Shown here: one piece after another, positions 9,129-16,995 of the stretch
Layout of the letters: each line of letters starts with the position of its first letter
How positions within the stretch are numbered: position 1 is the stretch's first letter
Assembly: GCA_007280395.1 (NCBI GenBank)
Contig: QYQH01000070.1
Span: 1 to 38,977 of the forward strand
Length of the DNA stretch: 38,977 nucleotides
DNA from: Actinomycetales bacterium
GTDB taxonomy: Bacteria > Actinomycetota > Actinomycetes > Nanopelagicales > Nanopelagicaceae
Direction of reading: 5' to 3'
Program-made: the position numbers and the translations under genes
Notes under the pieces: generated by a model
Seen by the model: the letters and a program-made list of their open reading frames with translations, nothing else
The model's database searches: none
What the model was told of the DNA's origin: nothing

Positions 9129-9874
9129 TGAACGCCGATGCAATTGCAGGCGCATTAGCGAGCGGCTACTGGCGGGTATCGGTGATTGATGAGATTGATT
9201 CAACTCAAAATTATTTACGCATCAGTAATCCAAAACCCGGTGATTTAATTACTGCCGAGTATCAATCTGCAGGGCGTGGCCGATTAGATCGCAAATTTGT
9301 TGCCACAAAATCGAGTGCACTTTTATTTTCTTTTTATATCGAACCAACTATTGCAATTAAGAATCTCGGTTATTTATCGCTGCTTGTTGGTGCAAGTATT
9401 ACTAATACTTTAAATGAAATAACTGAATCAGAAAGCTTCAAATGCAAATGGCCAAATGACATAGTCTTTGGAGATCGAAAGATTGCTGGTCTGCTCGCCG
9501 AGAAGTTTGGGTCTGGTGTAATTGTTGGTGTTGGAATAAATGTTTCAACCTCCAAAGAGCAATTACCTGTTCCACATGCTTCATCGATTTTTCTTGCGAC
9601 CGGAACCGCCTTAAATCGAAATCTTTTGTTAGTCCAAATTTTAAATAGTTTAGAGTTAACGCTGAAAGATTGGGAGAGTGACAAGGATTTGACTCCCGTT
9701 TATCGAAAGCTAAGTGCAACTCTTGGAAGAGAAGTTCGAGTCGAGCTTCCTGGAGGCGTAAATATTGAAGCAATTGCCCTGGATATTGATTCCACTGGTG
9801 CGCTTCATCTCGATAATGGCCAGGCAATCACAGTTGGAGATGTGATACATCTGGACAGTAAACTTTCCAAGTGA
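9116..9874 (+). CDS. birA: Biotin--[acetyl-CoA-carboxylase] ligase
   Basis: Attaches biotin to the carrier lysine of AccA3 through biotinyl-AMP. The 252-residue protein has EIDSTQNYL, the biotinyl-AMP loop SAGRGRLDRKF, CKWPNDIVFGDRKIAGLL and GVGINVS, and ends in the small SH3-like C-terminal domain. There is no N-terminal winged helix, so it is a group I ligase without repressor function. It faces accD across an 86-base gap and is followed by purK with a 4-base overlap. The birA-purK-purE order beside the carboxylase operon is conserved in actinobacteria. Confidence 0.94.
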   Translation: MTELLNADAIAGALASGYWRVSVIDEIDSTQNYLRISNPKPGDLITAEYQSAGRGRLDRKFVATKSSALLFSFYIEPTIAIKNLGYLSLLVGASITNTLNEITESESFKCKWPNDIVFGDRKIAGLLAEKFGSGVIVGVGINVSTSKEQLPVPHASSIFLATGTALNRNLLLVQILNSLELTLKDWESDKDLTPVYRKLSATLGREVRVELPGGVNIEAIALDIDSTGALHLDNGQAITVGDVIHLDSKLSK

Positions 9875-10983
9875 GCTTTCCTAGAGTCGGTGTAATCGGT
9901 GCCGGTCAACTAGCCCGAATGATGGCAGTACCAGCAAATGATTTGGGAATAAATTTTAAAGTATTCGCCGCAATCCGAAATGATTCGGCTGCCCAGGTAA
10001 CCCACTTCGTCTTAGGTGATTACACCGATGTGAATTCCGTTCTGGCATTTGCCAAAAATTGTGACGTTCTAACCTTCGAGCACGAACTTGTTCCGCAAAG
10101 TGTGATTAAAGCAGTGGAAGCTGCCGGTATAAAGGTTTATCCAAAGTCTGAATCTTTTACCTTTTCACAAGATAAGTTAGAGATGCGCAAGAAGATCGTT
10201 GAATTAGGTCTACCAAATCCTAATTGGCAGAAATATCAGGGTGGTAAATCTGATATTAACTTCCCACTAATAGCAAAACTTCCTGCCGGAGGTTATGACG
10301 GTCGTGGCGTTCATGTGATTAATAACGAAGAAGAGCTAGTGGAACTGCACAAAAAAACCGGAACTCTTCTCCTAGAAGAGAAACTTAACTTTGATTATGA
10401 GATTTCGGTCATGGTTGCAAGATCTCCACATAACCAAGCGGCAACCTGGCCGGCCACACTGACGATTCAAAGTGATGGAATTTGTACTTCAACTATTACA
10501 CCAGTTCCTGATTTTTCAGAGTCACTAAGTGAAAAAGTGCAGGCAGCCGCTTTAGAAATTGCAGCAGGAATATCGCTGGTCGGAGTAATGGCTGTCGAGA
10601 TGTTTATTATTGGTGAAAATTTTTATATAAATGAACTTGCACTTCGCCCTCACAATTCAGGTCATTGGAGTATCGAAGGTTCACTTACAAGTCAGTTTGA
10701 ACAACACCTACGTGCAATTTTAGATTTACCACTTGGCGATACTGCGATGCGAGATAAATTTGCCGTTATGGGAAATGTCTTAGGCGGCCCCAAGAGCGAT
10801 ATGTATCGCCCCTACTTACATCTAATGGCTCGCACACCAGGACTCAAATTCCACCAATATGGCAAGGAAGTTAAGCCTGGTCGAAAGATTGGCCATGTAA
10901 CTATGTGCGGTGAAAATCTTCTACAATTGCGAGAAGAAGTGGCCCATGCAGTTGACTACATGAATGGAGTAATTGATGAGTGA
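9871..10983 (+). CDS. purK: N5-carboxyaminoimidazole ribonucleotide synthetase
   Basis: ATP-grasp enzyme of de novo purine synthesis. It converts AIR, bicarbonate and ATP to N5-CAIR. The N-terminal Rossmann-like part has [14 protein letters not shown]. The ATP-grasp glycine loop is [11 protein letters not shown], and the metal-binding segment is [18 protein letters not shown]. The 370-residue length is normal. The GTG start overlaps the birA stop (GTGA), and the gene overlaps purE downstream, so the three are co-translated. Confidence 0.96.
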   Translation: MSFPRVGVIGAGQLARMMAVPANDLGINFKVFAAIRNDSAAQVTHFVLGDYTDVNSVLAFAKNCDVLTFEHELVPQSVIKAVEAAGIKVYPKSESFTFSQDKLEMRKKIVELGLPNPNWQKYQGGKSDINFPLIAKLPAGGYDGRGVHVINNEEELVELHKKTGTLLLEEKLNFDYEISVMVARSPHNQAATWPATLTIQSDGICTSTITPVPDFSESLSEKVQAAALEIAAGISLVGVMAVEMFIIGENFYINELALRPHNSGHWSIEGSLTSQFEQHLRAILDLPLGDTAMRDKFAVMGNVLGGPKSDMYRPYLHLMARTPGLKFHQYGKEVKPGRKIGHVTMCGENLLQLREEVAHAVDYMNGVIDE

Positions 10984-11482
10984 TGTAGCGATAATCATGG
11001 GATCTGATTCAGATTGGCCAGTAATGGAAGATGCCGCAAAAGTTTTAGATTCGCTAGGTATTACCTATTCCGCAGATGTTGTTTCCGCGCACCGCATGCC
11101 ACTTGAGATGGTTGAATTTGCCCAGAGTGCGAAAGCTAAGGGTTACAAAGTAATAATTGCAGGTGCTGGTGGCGCTGCACATTTACCTGGGATGGTTGCT
11201 TCACTTACCTCGCTTCCAGTTATCGGGGTCCCGGTTCCACTTAAGAATTTAGATGGAATGGATTCACTGCTTTCAATTGTGCAGATGCCAGCCGGAATTC
11301 CAGTTGCGACTGTCGGAGTTGGAAATGCGAAGAATGCCGCTCTACTTGCTGCGCGAATCCTTGGAATCAGCGATGAAGAAGTTTCTAAGAAGGTAAGCGC
11401 CGAGCTTGCCAAGATAAATGTTGAAGCAAAAGAGAAGGGCGCAAATCTAACCTCGCGCCGAAATCAAAAAACCGGGTTTTAA
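10976..11482 (+). CDS. purE: N5-carboxyaminoimidazole ribonucleotide mutase
   Basis: Converts N5-CAIR to CAIR, the step after PurK. The 168 residues contain [12 protein letters not shown], the catalytic-His segment SAHRMP and the [15 protein letters not shown] loop, typical of class I PurE. I chose ATG at 10976 over the TTG three bases earlier because [13 protein letters not shown] is the usual N-terminus. It overlaps purK by 8 bases. Its TAA shares bases with the stop codon of the convergent ugd gene. Confidence 0.95.
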   Translation: MSDVAIIMGSDSDWPVMEDAAKVLDSLGITYSADVVSAHRMPLEMVEFAQSAKAKGYKVIIAGAGGAAHLPGMVASLTSLPVIGVPVPLKNLDGMDSLLSIVQMPAGIPVATVGVGNAKNAALLAARILGISDEEVSKKVSAELAKINVEAKEKGANLTSRRNQKTGF

Positions 11483-12792
11483 ACTTCGCTTCGCCCAAGT
11501 GCTCTAAATTTCCAACCTGCTGCAATCCAGGCCTCACGATCTAGGGCATTTCGACCATCAATAATTATTGGGTTTGCAACTAGTGATTTCATCTTAACTG
11601 GATCGAGTTCGCGATAAACCTTCCACTCAGTTAAGTGCAGAACTAAATCAGCGCCACTTAGCGCCTCCTCAATACTTTCTGAGTAATTAAGAGTTGGAAA
11701 ACGCTTTCTTGCCGGTTCGATTGCTTTTGGATCGTGAATTGTTACGGTTGCACCGGCAGCTGCAATTTGCACAGCAATATCAAGTGCAGGGGAGTCGCGA
11801 ACATCATCGCTGTCAGGTTTAAATGCCGCACCTAAAACTGCAATCTTCTTACCACTCAAGTTATCGGTTAAATCTTTTCGGACTAATTCAATTACGCGTT
11901 GCCTTGCGCGCAGATTTATTGAATCAATTTCACGTAAAAATTCAAGTGCTTGATCAGCGCCAAGCTCTCCGGCTCGTGCCATAAATGCGCGAATATCTTT
12001 GGGTAGGCAGCCGCCACCAAAACCAATACCAGCTTGCAAGAATCGGCTTCCAATTCTTGGGTCATAGCCAATTGCTTTAGCCAGAACTGTTACATCGCCA
12101 CCGGCAGCCTCACAAACTTCAGCCATGGCATTGATAAATGAAATCTTTGTTGCAAGAAATGAGTTTGCTGCGACCTTAACAAGTTCGGCGGTAGGCAAAT
12201 CGGCGCGAACCCAAGGGGTATTTGCCTCAAGATTTACTCGGTAAATTTCTTTTAACTTTGCTTCAGCGGCATCGCTTGTTACACCGACAACCAATCGATT
12301 TGGGTGCAAGGTATCTTCAACTGCGAATCCTTCACGTAAGAACTCTGGGTTCCAAGCTAAGTCAACTTTAGGATTTACTTTTAATAGCCGCTCACGGAGC
12401 CTGGCCGCAGTTCCAACTGGAACCGTAGATTTACCAACAACTAGCGAGCCGGGCTTACAAATTGGAGCGATTGCATCAAGTGCAGCATCTACAAATTTAA
12501 GATCGGCCGCAAGTGAATTCTCACTCTGCGGGGTTCCAACACAAATAAAGTGAACATCGGCGCCGGCAATTGCGCGCAAATCGGTGCTGAAAGTTAGCCG
12601 CCCGGAGGCGAGCTCCTGCTGTAGTAACTCTTCCAACCCAGGTTCGTAGAATGGAACTGTTCCAGATGATAAAAGTGCAATTTTGGCGGCATCAACATCT
12701 ACGCCAATTACTTCAAATCCAAGTGTGGACATACAGGCTGCGTGGGTAGCACCCAGATATCCAGTACCAATTACGGAAACTCTAAGCTCCAT
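11479..12792 (-). CDS. ugd: UDP-glucose 6-dehydrogenase
   Basis: Oxidises UDP-glucose to UDP-glucuronate with two NAD+, supplying uronate for surface polysaccharide. From the start at 12792 the protein is 437 aa. The N-terminal Rossmann motif is [13 protein letters not shown], Lys216 lies in [14 protein letters not shown], catalytic Cys262 is in [10 protein letters not shown], and the C-terminal UDP-binding domain has [17 protein letters not shown]. The frame is open further upstream, but ATG 12790-12792 gives the conserved N-terminus and has TAGTAT seven bases before it. It is divergent from a glycosyltransferase gene, which fits a shared role in glycan assembly. Confidence 0.93.
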   Translation of the reverse strand: MELRVSVIGTGYLGATHAACMSTLGFEVIGVDVDAAKIALLSSGTVPFYEPGLEELLQQELASGRLTFSTDLRAIAGADVHFICVGTPQSENSLAADLKFVDAALDAIAPICKPGSLVVGKSTVPVGTAARLRERLLKVNPKVDLAWNPEFLREGFAVEDTLHPNRLVVGVTSDAAEAKLKEIYRVNLEANTPWVRADLPTAELVKVAANSFLATKISFINAMAEVCEAAGGDVTVLAKAIGYDPRIGSRFLQAGIGFGGGCLPKDIRAFMARAGELGADQALEFLREIDSINLRARQRVIELVRKDLTDNLSGKKIAVLGAAFKPDSDDVRDSPALDIAVQIAAAGATVTIHDPKAIEPARKRFPTLNYSESIEEALSGADLVLHLTEWKVYRELDPVKMKSLVANPIIIDGRNALDREAWIAAGWKFRALGRSEV

Positions 12793-12805
12793 TTGCCCGA
12801 TACTA
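12793..12805 (-). promoter_or_regulatory. Candidate leaderless -10 promoter of ugd
   Basis: Minus-strand TAGTAT (12800-12805), seven bases, then ATG. The 40-base gap to the divergent glycosyltransferase leaves no room for a long leader. Confidence 0.55.
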
Positions 12806-12819
12806 GTGCGAGGTAACGC

Positions 12820-12832
12820 TACCGTTGGAGAT
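12820..12832 (+). promoter_or_regulatory. Candidate leaderless -10 promoter of the glycosyltransferase
   Basis: TACCGT (12820-12825), seven bases, then ATG at 12833. A GGAG ends only two bases before the ATG, too close to act as a Shine-Dalgarno site, which favours leaderless initiation. Confidence 0.5.
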
Positions 12833-13819
12833 ATGAGCCAGGTTTCTAGTGAATTAACGGGGATTTCCGTTGTTCTGCCCATTCTCAATGAGGAGCGACA
12901 CCTATCTCAAACGATTTCCGCAATTTTGGCTCAGGAGTACGTGGGAGGTTTCGAAGTAATATTGGCGCTCGGACCATCTAGTGATCGAACAAATGAAATT
13001 GCATCAGCGCTTGCGGCGAAAGATTCTCGTGTAGTACTAGTTGATAATCCAACTGGCAGAACTGCAAATGGTTTAAATGCTGCAATCGCTAAGGCAAAAT
13101 ATCCAATTATTTCGCGCATCGATGGGCACGCTGAAATTTCACCAACTTATTTATCACAAGCAGCAGCAATTCTAGAAAAAACCGGCGCAGTCAATGTTGG
13201 TGGAATCATGGCGGCAGTTGGTACAACAAAATTTGAAAGTGCAGTGGCTACTGCGATGCGCTCGCCATTAGGAGTTGGTTCATCACGTTTTCATACCGGC
13301 GGTGTTGCTGGGCCAGCTGACACTGTTTATCTAGGAACTTTTAGAAAGTCAGCACTGCTAGAAGTTGGTGGTTATGACGAACGATTTACTCGTGCTCAAG
13401 ATTGGGAGTTGAATTTTCGCCTCCGCAAGAGCGGTGGAAAAATTTGGTTTGATCCTTCGCTAATTGTTACATATCGACCAAGGTCAACAATTAAAGCGCT
13501 CGCTAAACAGTATTTTCAATATGGAACTTGGCGACGTGCGGTATCGCGAAGCCACAAGGGCAGTGTTAATTTTCGCTACTTGGCGCCACCAACTGCGCTT
13601 GTAATAAATACAATTTCCCTGATCTTCGGTCTGGTAATTACACCACTGTTTTTTATTCCGCTAGCAACTTATGTATCTGCGATTATTCTGGGATCTCTTG
13701 TTATCGGAAAATCTTTTGCCGAGAAGTTATTTCTTCCCGTTGTTCTGGCCACAATGCATATGATTTGGGGTGCTGGATATCTATCTTCACCAAAAGGGCT
13801 ATTGGCTGAAGAGCAATGA
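12833..13819 (+). CDS. Family 2 glycosyltransferase, membrane-associated
   Basis: Inverting GT-A glycosyltransferase of 328 aa. ISVVLPILNEERHL opens the nucleotide-sugar domain. Asp97 in RIDGHAEI lies at the DxD-like site, and AQDWELNFRLRKSGGKIWF carries the acceptor-side ED-type motif. The last 80 residues hold three likely membrane helices. The donor is unknown. UDP-glucuronate from the divergent ugd is possible but unproven. The frame is open upstream into ugd, but the start at 12833 gives a normal GT2 N-terminus. The stop overlaps the next gene (ATGA). Confidence 0.88.
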   Translation: MSQVSSELTGISVVLPILNEERHLSQTISAILAQEYVGGFEVILALGPSSDRTNEIASALAAKDSRVVLVDNPTGRTANGLNAAIAKAKYPIISRIDGHAEISPTYLSQAAAILEKTGAVNVGGIMAAVGTTKFESAVATAMRSPLGVGSSRFHTGGVAGPADTVYLGTFRKSALLEVGGYDERFTRAQDWELNFRLRKSGGKIWFDPSLIVTYRPRSTIKALAKQYFQYGTWRRAVSRSHKGSVNFRYLAPPTALVINTISLIFGLVITPLFFIPLATYVSAIILGSLVIGKSFAEKLFLPVVLATMHMIWGAGYLSSPKGLLAEEQ

Positions 13820-14994
13820 GACGTTTTGTAATTGCGCTAGCGCTCTTTAGTTTTACAATAACTTCGCAGGCAAGCGCGATACCCCCAAAATCATTTACCT
13901 TTATCGGCTCTGGCTATGGACATGGCGTTGGACTTAGCCAATACGGTGCAAAAGGCCAAGCGTTGGAGGGAAAGAGCGCGACTGAAATTCTTAATTATTA
14001 TTTTCCAGATGCTCAAGTAACACCGGTCCTAGACTCCAGAACTATCAGTGTAAATGTGGCTCATCAAGTATTGAGCCTTTCATTAGCAATTCCTGCAGAG
14101 GACTTCTTCACAATTCAAGGGGAAGGTCTTATAGAAACGCCGCTTGCCCCCGACACGAACCTTAATTTTGCAATATTAAATAACTTAATCTCAGGCGCTA
14201 ATGCAAGCGCCAAAAGTTGGATTATTAAGTGGAGCAACCCAACTTCTGTTGTAACTTTAAATTACGGAACTACTAATTTTCTAGTTAGCCATGGATATAT
14301 CAAGCTTCGAGCGGTCAAAGCCATCGGTCTTGGTTATCGCATTGAAGCCACAAATTTATTGCGCCTGCACGATGAATATTTATATGGAATTGCAGAAGTA
14401 CCATCATCATGGCCGACTGCGGCCTTACAAAGCCAGGTAATTGCCTCGCGCACATATGCACTTATGCGAATGAACTCAATTAAGAAGGCTTGTGATTGTC
14501 ATGTCTATAACTCTAAATATGATCAGGCATTTGTTGGGTTTTCAAAAGAGGGCGAAGCTAGATATGGCCAACTTTGGAAAGCAGCCGTAGATGCAACAGC
14601 GGTCGATGCAGATAATGGACTTGCGATAACAATTGATGGGGCACCAATAAGTGTCTTTTTCTCATCATCAACTGGTGGCGCGACGCAGCGAGCGGTCGAC
14701 GTTTGGGGAACAGATATTCCGCATTTAGTAAGCGTTCCTGATCCTTGGAGTATCGACCCGGCAATAAATAAGAATTATGCGAGTTGGACAAAGAAAGTTT
14801 CACAGAAGGCTATGGCAAAAGCATTTGGATTACCTGATGTCGAGCGCTATGAAATAGTGTCTAGAACCGCAACAAATAGCGCCTTATTTATCACTGGATA
14901 TTCAAGTGCTGGAGTTTCTAAAACTTTACCTGTTGCAACACTTAAAATAGCAGTTAAATTACCTTCATCATGGTTTGATTTACCAATTAATTAG
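13816..14994 (+). CDS. Secreted SpoIID/LytB-domain protein
   Basis: The 392-residue exported protein has a signal peptide (MRRFVIALAL, cleavage near ASA-I at 21). Residues 33-45 carry GYGHGVGLSQYGA. The central SpoIID core has LYGIAEVPSSWPTAALQSQVIASRTYA, and later SSSTGGATQ and PHLVSVPDPW. B. subtilis SpoIID is a lytic transglycosylase for denuded glycan strands. In a non-sporulating actinobacterium a general wall-remodelling role is more likely. In the Bacillus protein the HGVGxSQ motif lies near the C-terminus, whereas here it is N-terminal, as I recall for other actinobacterial members. Translationally coupled to the glycosyltransferase. The 3' end overlaps convergent dapD by 8 bases. Confidence 0.85.
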   Translation: MRRFVIALALFSFTITSQASAIPPKSFTFIGSGYGHGVGLSQYGAKGQALEGKSATEILNYYFPDAQVTPVLDSRTISVNVAHQVLSLSLAIPAEDFFTIQGEGLIETPLAPDTNLNFAILNNLISGANASAKSWIIKWSNPTSVVTLNYGTTNFLVSHGYIKLRAVKAIGLGYRIEATNLLRLHDEYLYGIAEVPSSWPTAALQSQVIASRTYALMRMNSIKKACDCHVYNSKYDQAFVGFSKEGEARYGQLWKAAVDATAVDADNGLAITIDGAPISVFFSSSTGGATQRAVDVWGTDIPHLVSVPDPWSIDPAINKNYASWTKKVSQKAMAKAFGLPDVERYEIVSRTATNSALFITGYSSAGVSKTLPVATLKIAVKLPSSWFDLPIN

Positions 14995-15904
14995 CATGAA
15001 GAACTGAATTTAAGCCGCCCCAACTTCCAGTTTTTGGAAGTGCTTCTAGCGCGCCACTCTTGGAATTGCGACGGAAGAGCAAATTGTTTGCACCAGATAA
15101 TTCACTAGCCTTGACGACTTGACCATCTGGGAGAGTTATCTTTGAACCAGCAGTTATATAAGTTCCGGATTCAACAACGCAATCATTTCCAAGTGAGATT
15201 CCAACTCCGGCATTTGCACCAAGTAAAGAGCGTTCGCCAATAGAAATTACTTGTTTGCCACCGCCACTTAGGGTTCCCATGATCGAAGCACCACCACCAA
15301 TATCACTTCCATCACCGACTACAACGCCAGCACTAATTCGGCCTTCAACCATAGATTTACCTAAAGTTCCGGCATTAAAGTTAACAAAGCCTTCATGCAT
15401 AACTGTCGTGCCACTTGCAAGGTGCGCACCAAGTCGAACGCGATCGGCATCTGCAATCCGAACACCTTCTGGAACAACGTAATCAACCATTCTTGGGAAT
15501 TTATCTACCGAAAAGACGGTAAGAGTTCCAAACTTCGCACGCAACTTTGGCCCAACCAAATTAAAAGTTGAAACTGAACAAGGTCCAGCAGATGTCCAAA
15601 CAACGTTATTTAGAATTCCAAAGATGCCTTCTAACGATTGGCCATGTGGTTTAACAATCCGATGTGAAAGTAGATGAAGACGAAGATAGGCATCAGCAAC
15701 GTCTTTCGGCGCCGCATCTAGATCTATTTCGATAGCAACTTTGCTCTTCGTGACCTCGCGAATTGAATCGGTGCCAGTAAATTCAGATAGATCGGGCCCA
15801 TTATTCTCTGCGAGCTTGCCAAGCCCAAGGGAATCAAACCAGACATCCAAAACTTCACCAGTGTTTGAAGTGCTGGCAATTCCAAATCCAAAGGCGCTTC
15901 TCAT
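14987..15904 (-). CDS. dapD: 2,3,4,5-tetrahydropyridine-2,6-dicarboxylate N-succinyltransferase
   Basis: Succinylates tetrahydrodipicolinate in the diaminopimelate/lysine pathway, feeding DapC (also in this window). The 305-residue protein is the actinobacterial DapD form. The N-terminal alpha/beta domain is followed by a left-handed beta-helix of hexapeptide repeats (RIADADRVRLGAHLASGTTV and on). The segment VMHEGFVNFNAGTLG contains the probable catalytic Glu, and VEGRISAGVVVGDGSDIGGG is the helix core. ATG 15902-15904 is preceded by TAGCGT at six bases. The 3' end overlaps the convergent SpoIID gene. Confidence 0.95.
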   Translation of the reverse strand: MRSAFGFGIASTSNTGEVLDVWFDSLGLGKLAENNGPDLSEFTGTDSIREVTKSKVAIEIDLDAAPKDVADAYLRLHLLSHRIVKPHGQSLEGIFGILNNVVWTSAGPCSVSTFNLVGPKLRAKFGTLTVFSVDKFPRMVDYVVPEGVRIADADRVRLGAHLASGTTVMHEGFVNFNAGTLGKSMVEGRISAGVVVGDGSDIGGGASIMGTLSGGGKQVISIGERSLLGANAGVGISLGNDCVVESGTYITAGSKITLPDGQVVKASELSGANNLLFRRNSKSGALEALPKTGSWGGLNSVLHAN

Positions 15905-15916
15905 GAGATAACGCTA
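15905..15916 (-). promoter_or_regulatory. Candidate leaderless -10 promoter of dapD
   Basis: Minus-strand TAGCGT (15911-15916), six bases (TATCTC), then ATG. There is no purine-rich Shine-Dalgarno site. Confidence 0.6.
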
Positions 15917-15934
15917 CCAAAACCATTTAACCTC

Positions 15935-15949
15935 TAGACTTCTTTTATT
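15935..15949 (+). promoter_or_regulatory. Possible -10 element of the LOG-family gene
   Basis: TAGACT (15935-15940) is nine bases before ATG 15950. The spacing is longer than in the clear leaderless cases, so transcription might start two or three bases upstream of the start codon. Confidence 0.35.
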
Positions 15950-16483
15950 ATGCGAATAGCCGTTTATTGCTCAGCCTCAACGAGTATCGACCAGAAATAT
16001 CTCGACCTGGCCTTTGATATTGGTGTTGCGATTGCAAATATTGGTGCTGACCTGGTTTGGGGCGGTGGCCAAATTTCCATGATGGGTACGGCAGCAAAAG
16101 GGGCGCGCGAACACGGTGCAAAAACATTTGGTGTTATTCCAGAGAAACTTGTAACTGTTGAATTTGAAGATCCAGAAGCAACAGAGATGTTCATTGTCTC
16201 AAACATGAGAACTCGGAAAGCGAAGATTGAAGAGTTAGCAGATGCCTTCATTATGTTGCCAGGCGGGATCGGAACCTTAGAAGAATTTTTTGAAATTTGG
16301 GTTGGGCGGAAATTGGGTTATCACTCAAAACCTGTTGTGGTCTGTGATCCCTATGGAACATTTGCGCAATTGCAAAGTGCCCTTGATCACCTAAGTGATG
16401 AAGAGTTTATCGGCGCTAATCCAAATGAATTAGTCGCTTGGTGCAGTGATATTCCAAGCACAATTCTTGCCTGCACAAAGTAG
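15950..16483 (+). CDS. LOG-family (TIGR00730) nucleoside 5'-monophosphate phosphoribohydrolase
   Basis: The 177 residues contain the LOG signature GGGQISMMGTAAKGA and PGGIGTLEEFFEIW with the catalytic Arg/Glu pair around SNMRTRKAKIEELADAF. Members release a free base from a nucleoside monophosphate and are known as cytokinin-activating LOG proteins in plants and mycobacteria. In free-living bacteria the physiological substrate is often unclear. The gene stands alone between divergent dapD and the small sigma-like gene. That neighbourhood is also found in mycobacteria. Confidence 0.9.
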   Translation: MRIAVYCSASTSIDQKYLDLAFDIGVAIANIGADLVWGGGQISMMGTAAKGAREHGAKTFGVIPEKLVTVEFEDPEATEMFIVSNMRTRKAKIEELADAFIMLPGGIGTLEEFFEIWVGRKLGYHSKPVVVCDPYGTFAQLQSALDHLSDEEFIGANPNELVAWCSDIPSTILACTK

Positions 16484-16488
16484 CGGAG

Positions 16489-16500
16489 TAACCTTCACCC
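16489..16500 (+). promoter_or_regulatory. Candidate leaderless -10 promoter of the sigma-like gene
   Basis: TAACCT (16489-16494), six bases (TCACCC), then ATG 16501. It is identical in hexamer and spacing to the accD promoter. Confidence 0.6.
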
Positions 16501-16689
16501 ATGGGCGCACTCTCGCAACTTCTAGCAAGCCTGCCTGAGGAAGAGCGCTTTATTCTCACAATGCATTACATCCGCTCGATGTCGCCCGAAGAGATTGCCC
16601 AGACCCTTGGGGTGCCTGAACGCGCAGTTCAAAGCGTTATCACGAGTGGCAAATCTCGTCTACTTTCCGCGTTAAATCCGGAGCAATAA
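16501..16689 (+). CDS. Small sigma-70 region 4-like HTH protein
   Basis: The 62 residues contain a single helix-turn-helix resembling sigma factor region 4.2: LPEEERFILTMHYIRSMSPEEIAQTLGVPERAVQSVI. There is no region 2, so it cannot be a complete sigma factor. It could contact the -35 element or RNA polymerase, or be a stand-alone regulator. It has its own promoter-like TAACCT and precedes DUF3117 by 94 bases. Whether it is an ancient small regulator or a remnant of an ECF sigma gene is open, but the intact frame and promoter argue against a pseudogene. Confidence 0.75.
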   Translation: MGALSQLLASLPEEERFILTMHYIRSMSPEEIAQTLGVPERAVQSVITSGKSRLLSALNPEQ

Positions 16690-16783
16690 GGAGCTTTTCT
16701 CAATTTCCTTTCATAAGCGTTTTTGCGAGATACTTAGCCACTGAATTCCCCTGTTTGATTTAGATTTCTAAAGGAGTAACAAC

Positions 16784-16963
16784 ATGGCAGCCATGAAACC
16801 TCGTACCGGTGATGGACCCATGGAAGTTACCAAGGAAGCTCGCAGTTTTGTAATGCGTATCCCACTAGAAGGCGGCGGCCGTCTGGTTGTAGAACTAAAT
16901 GTTGAAGAAGCCACAAATCTTGGCAATGCACTTCAGGCAGCGGTATCCCTCGTTAAGAAGTAA
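16784..16963 (+). CDS. DUF3117 protein
   Basis: A 59-residue frame found by hand translation: MAAMKPRTGDGPMEVTKEAR, then FVMRIPLEGGGRLVVEL and a C-terminal helix. This is the highly conserved actinobacterial DUF3117 family, of unknown function. A strong Shine-Dalgarno site AAGGAG lies at 16771-16776, which fixes the ATG at 16784 and contrasts with the leaderless neighbours. Being short, it is easily overlooked. Confidence 0.93.
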   Translation: MAAMKPRTGDGPMEVTKEARSFVMRIPLEGGGRLVVELNVEEATNLGNALQAAVSLVKK

Positions 16964-16995
16964 TTAAAACTTAATTTGCTGGAATTGTTACATCC

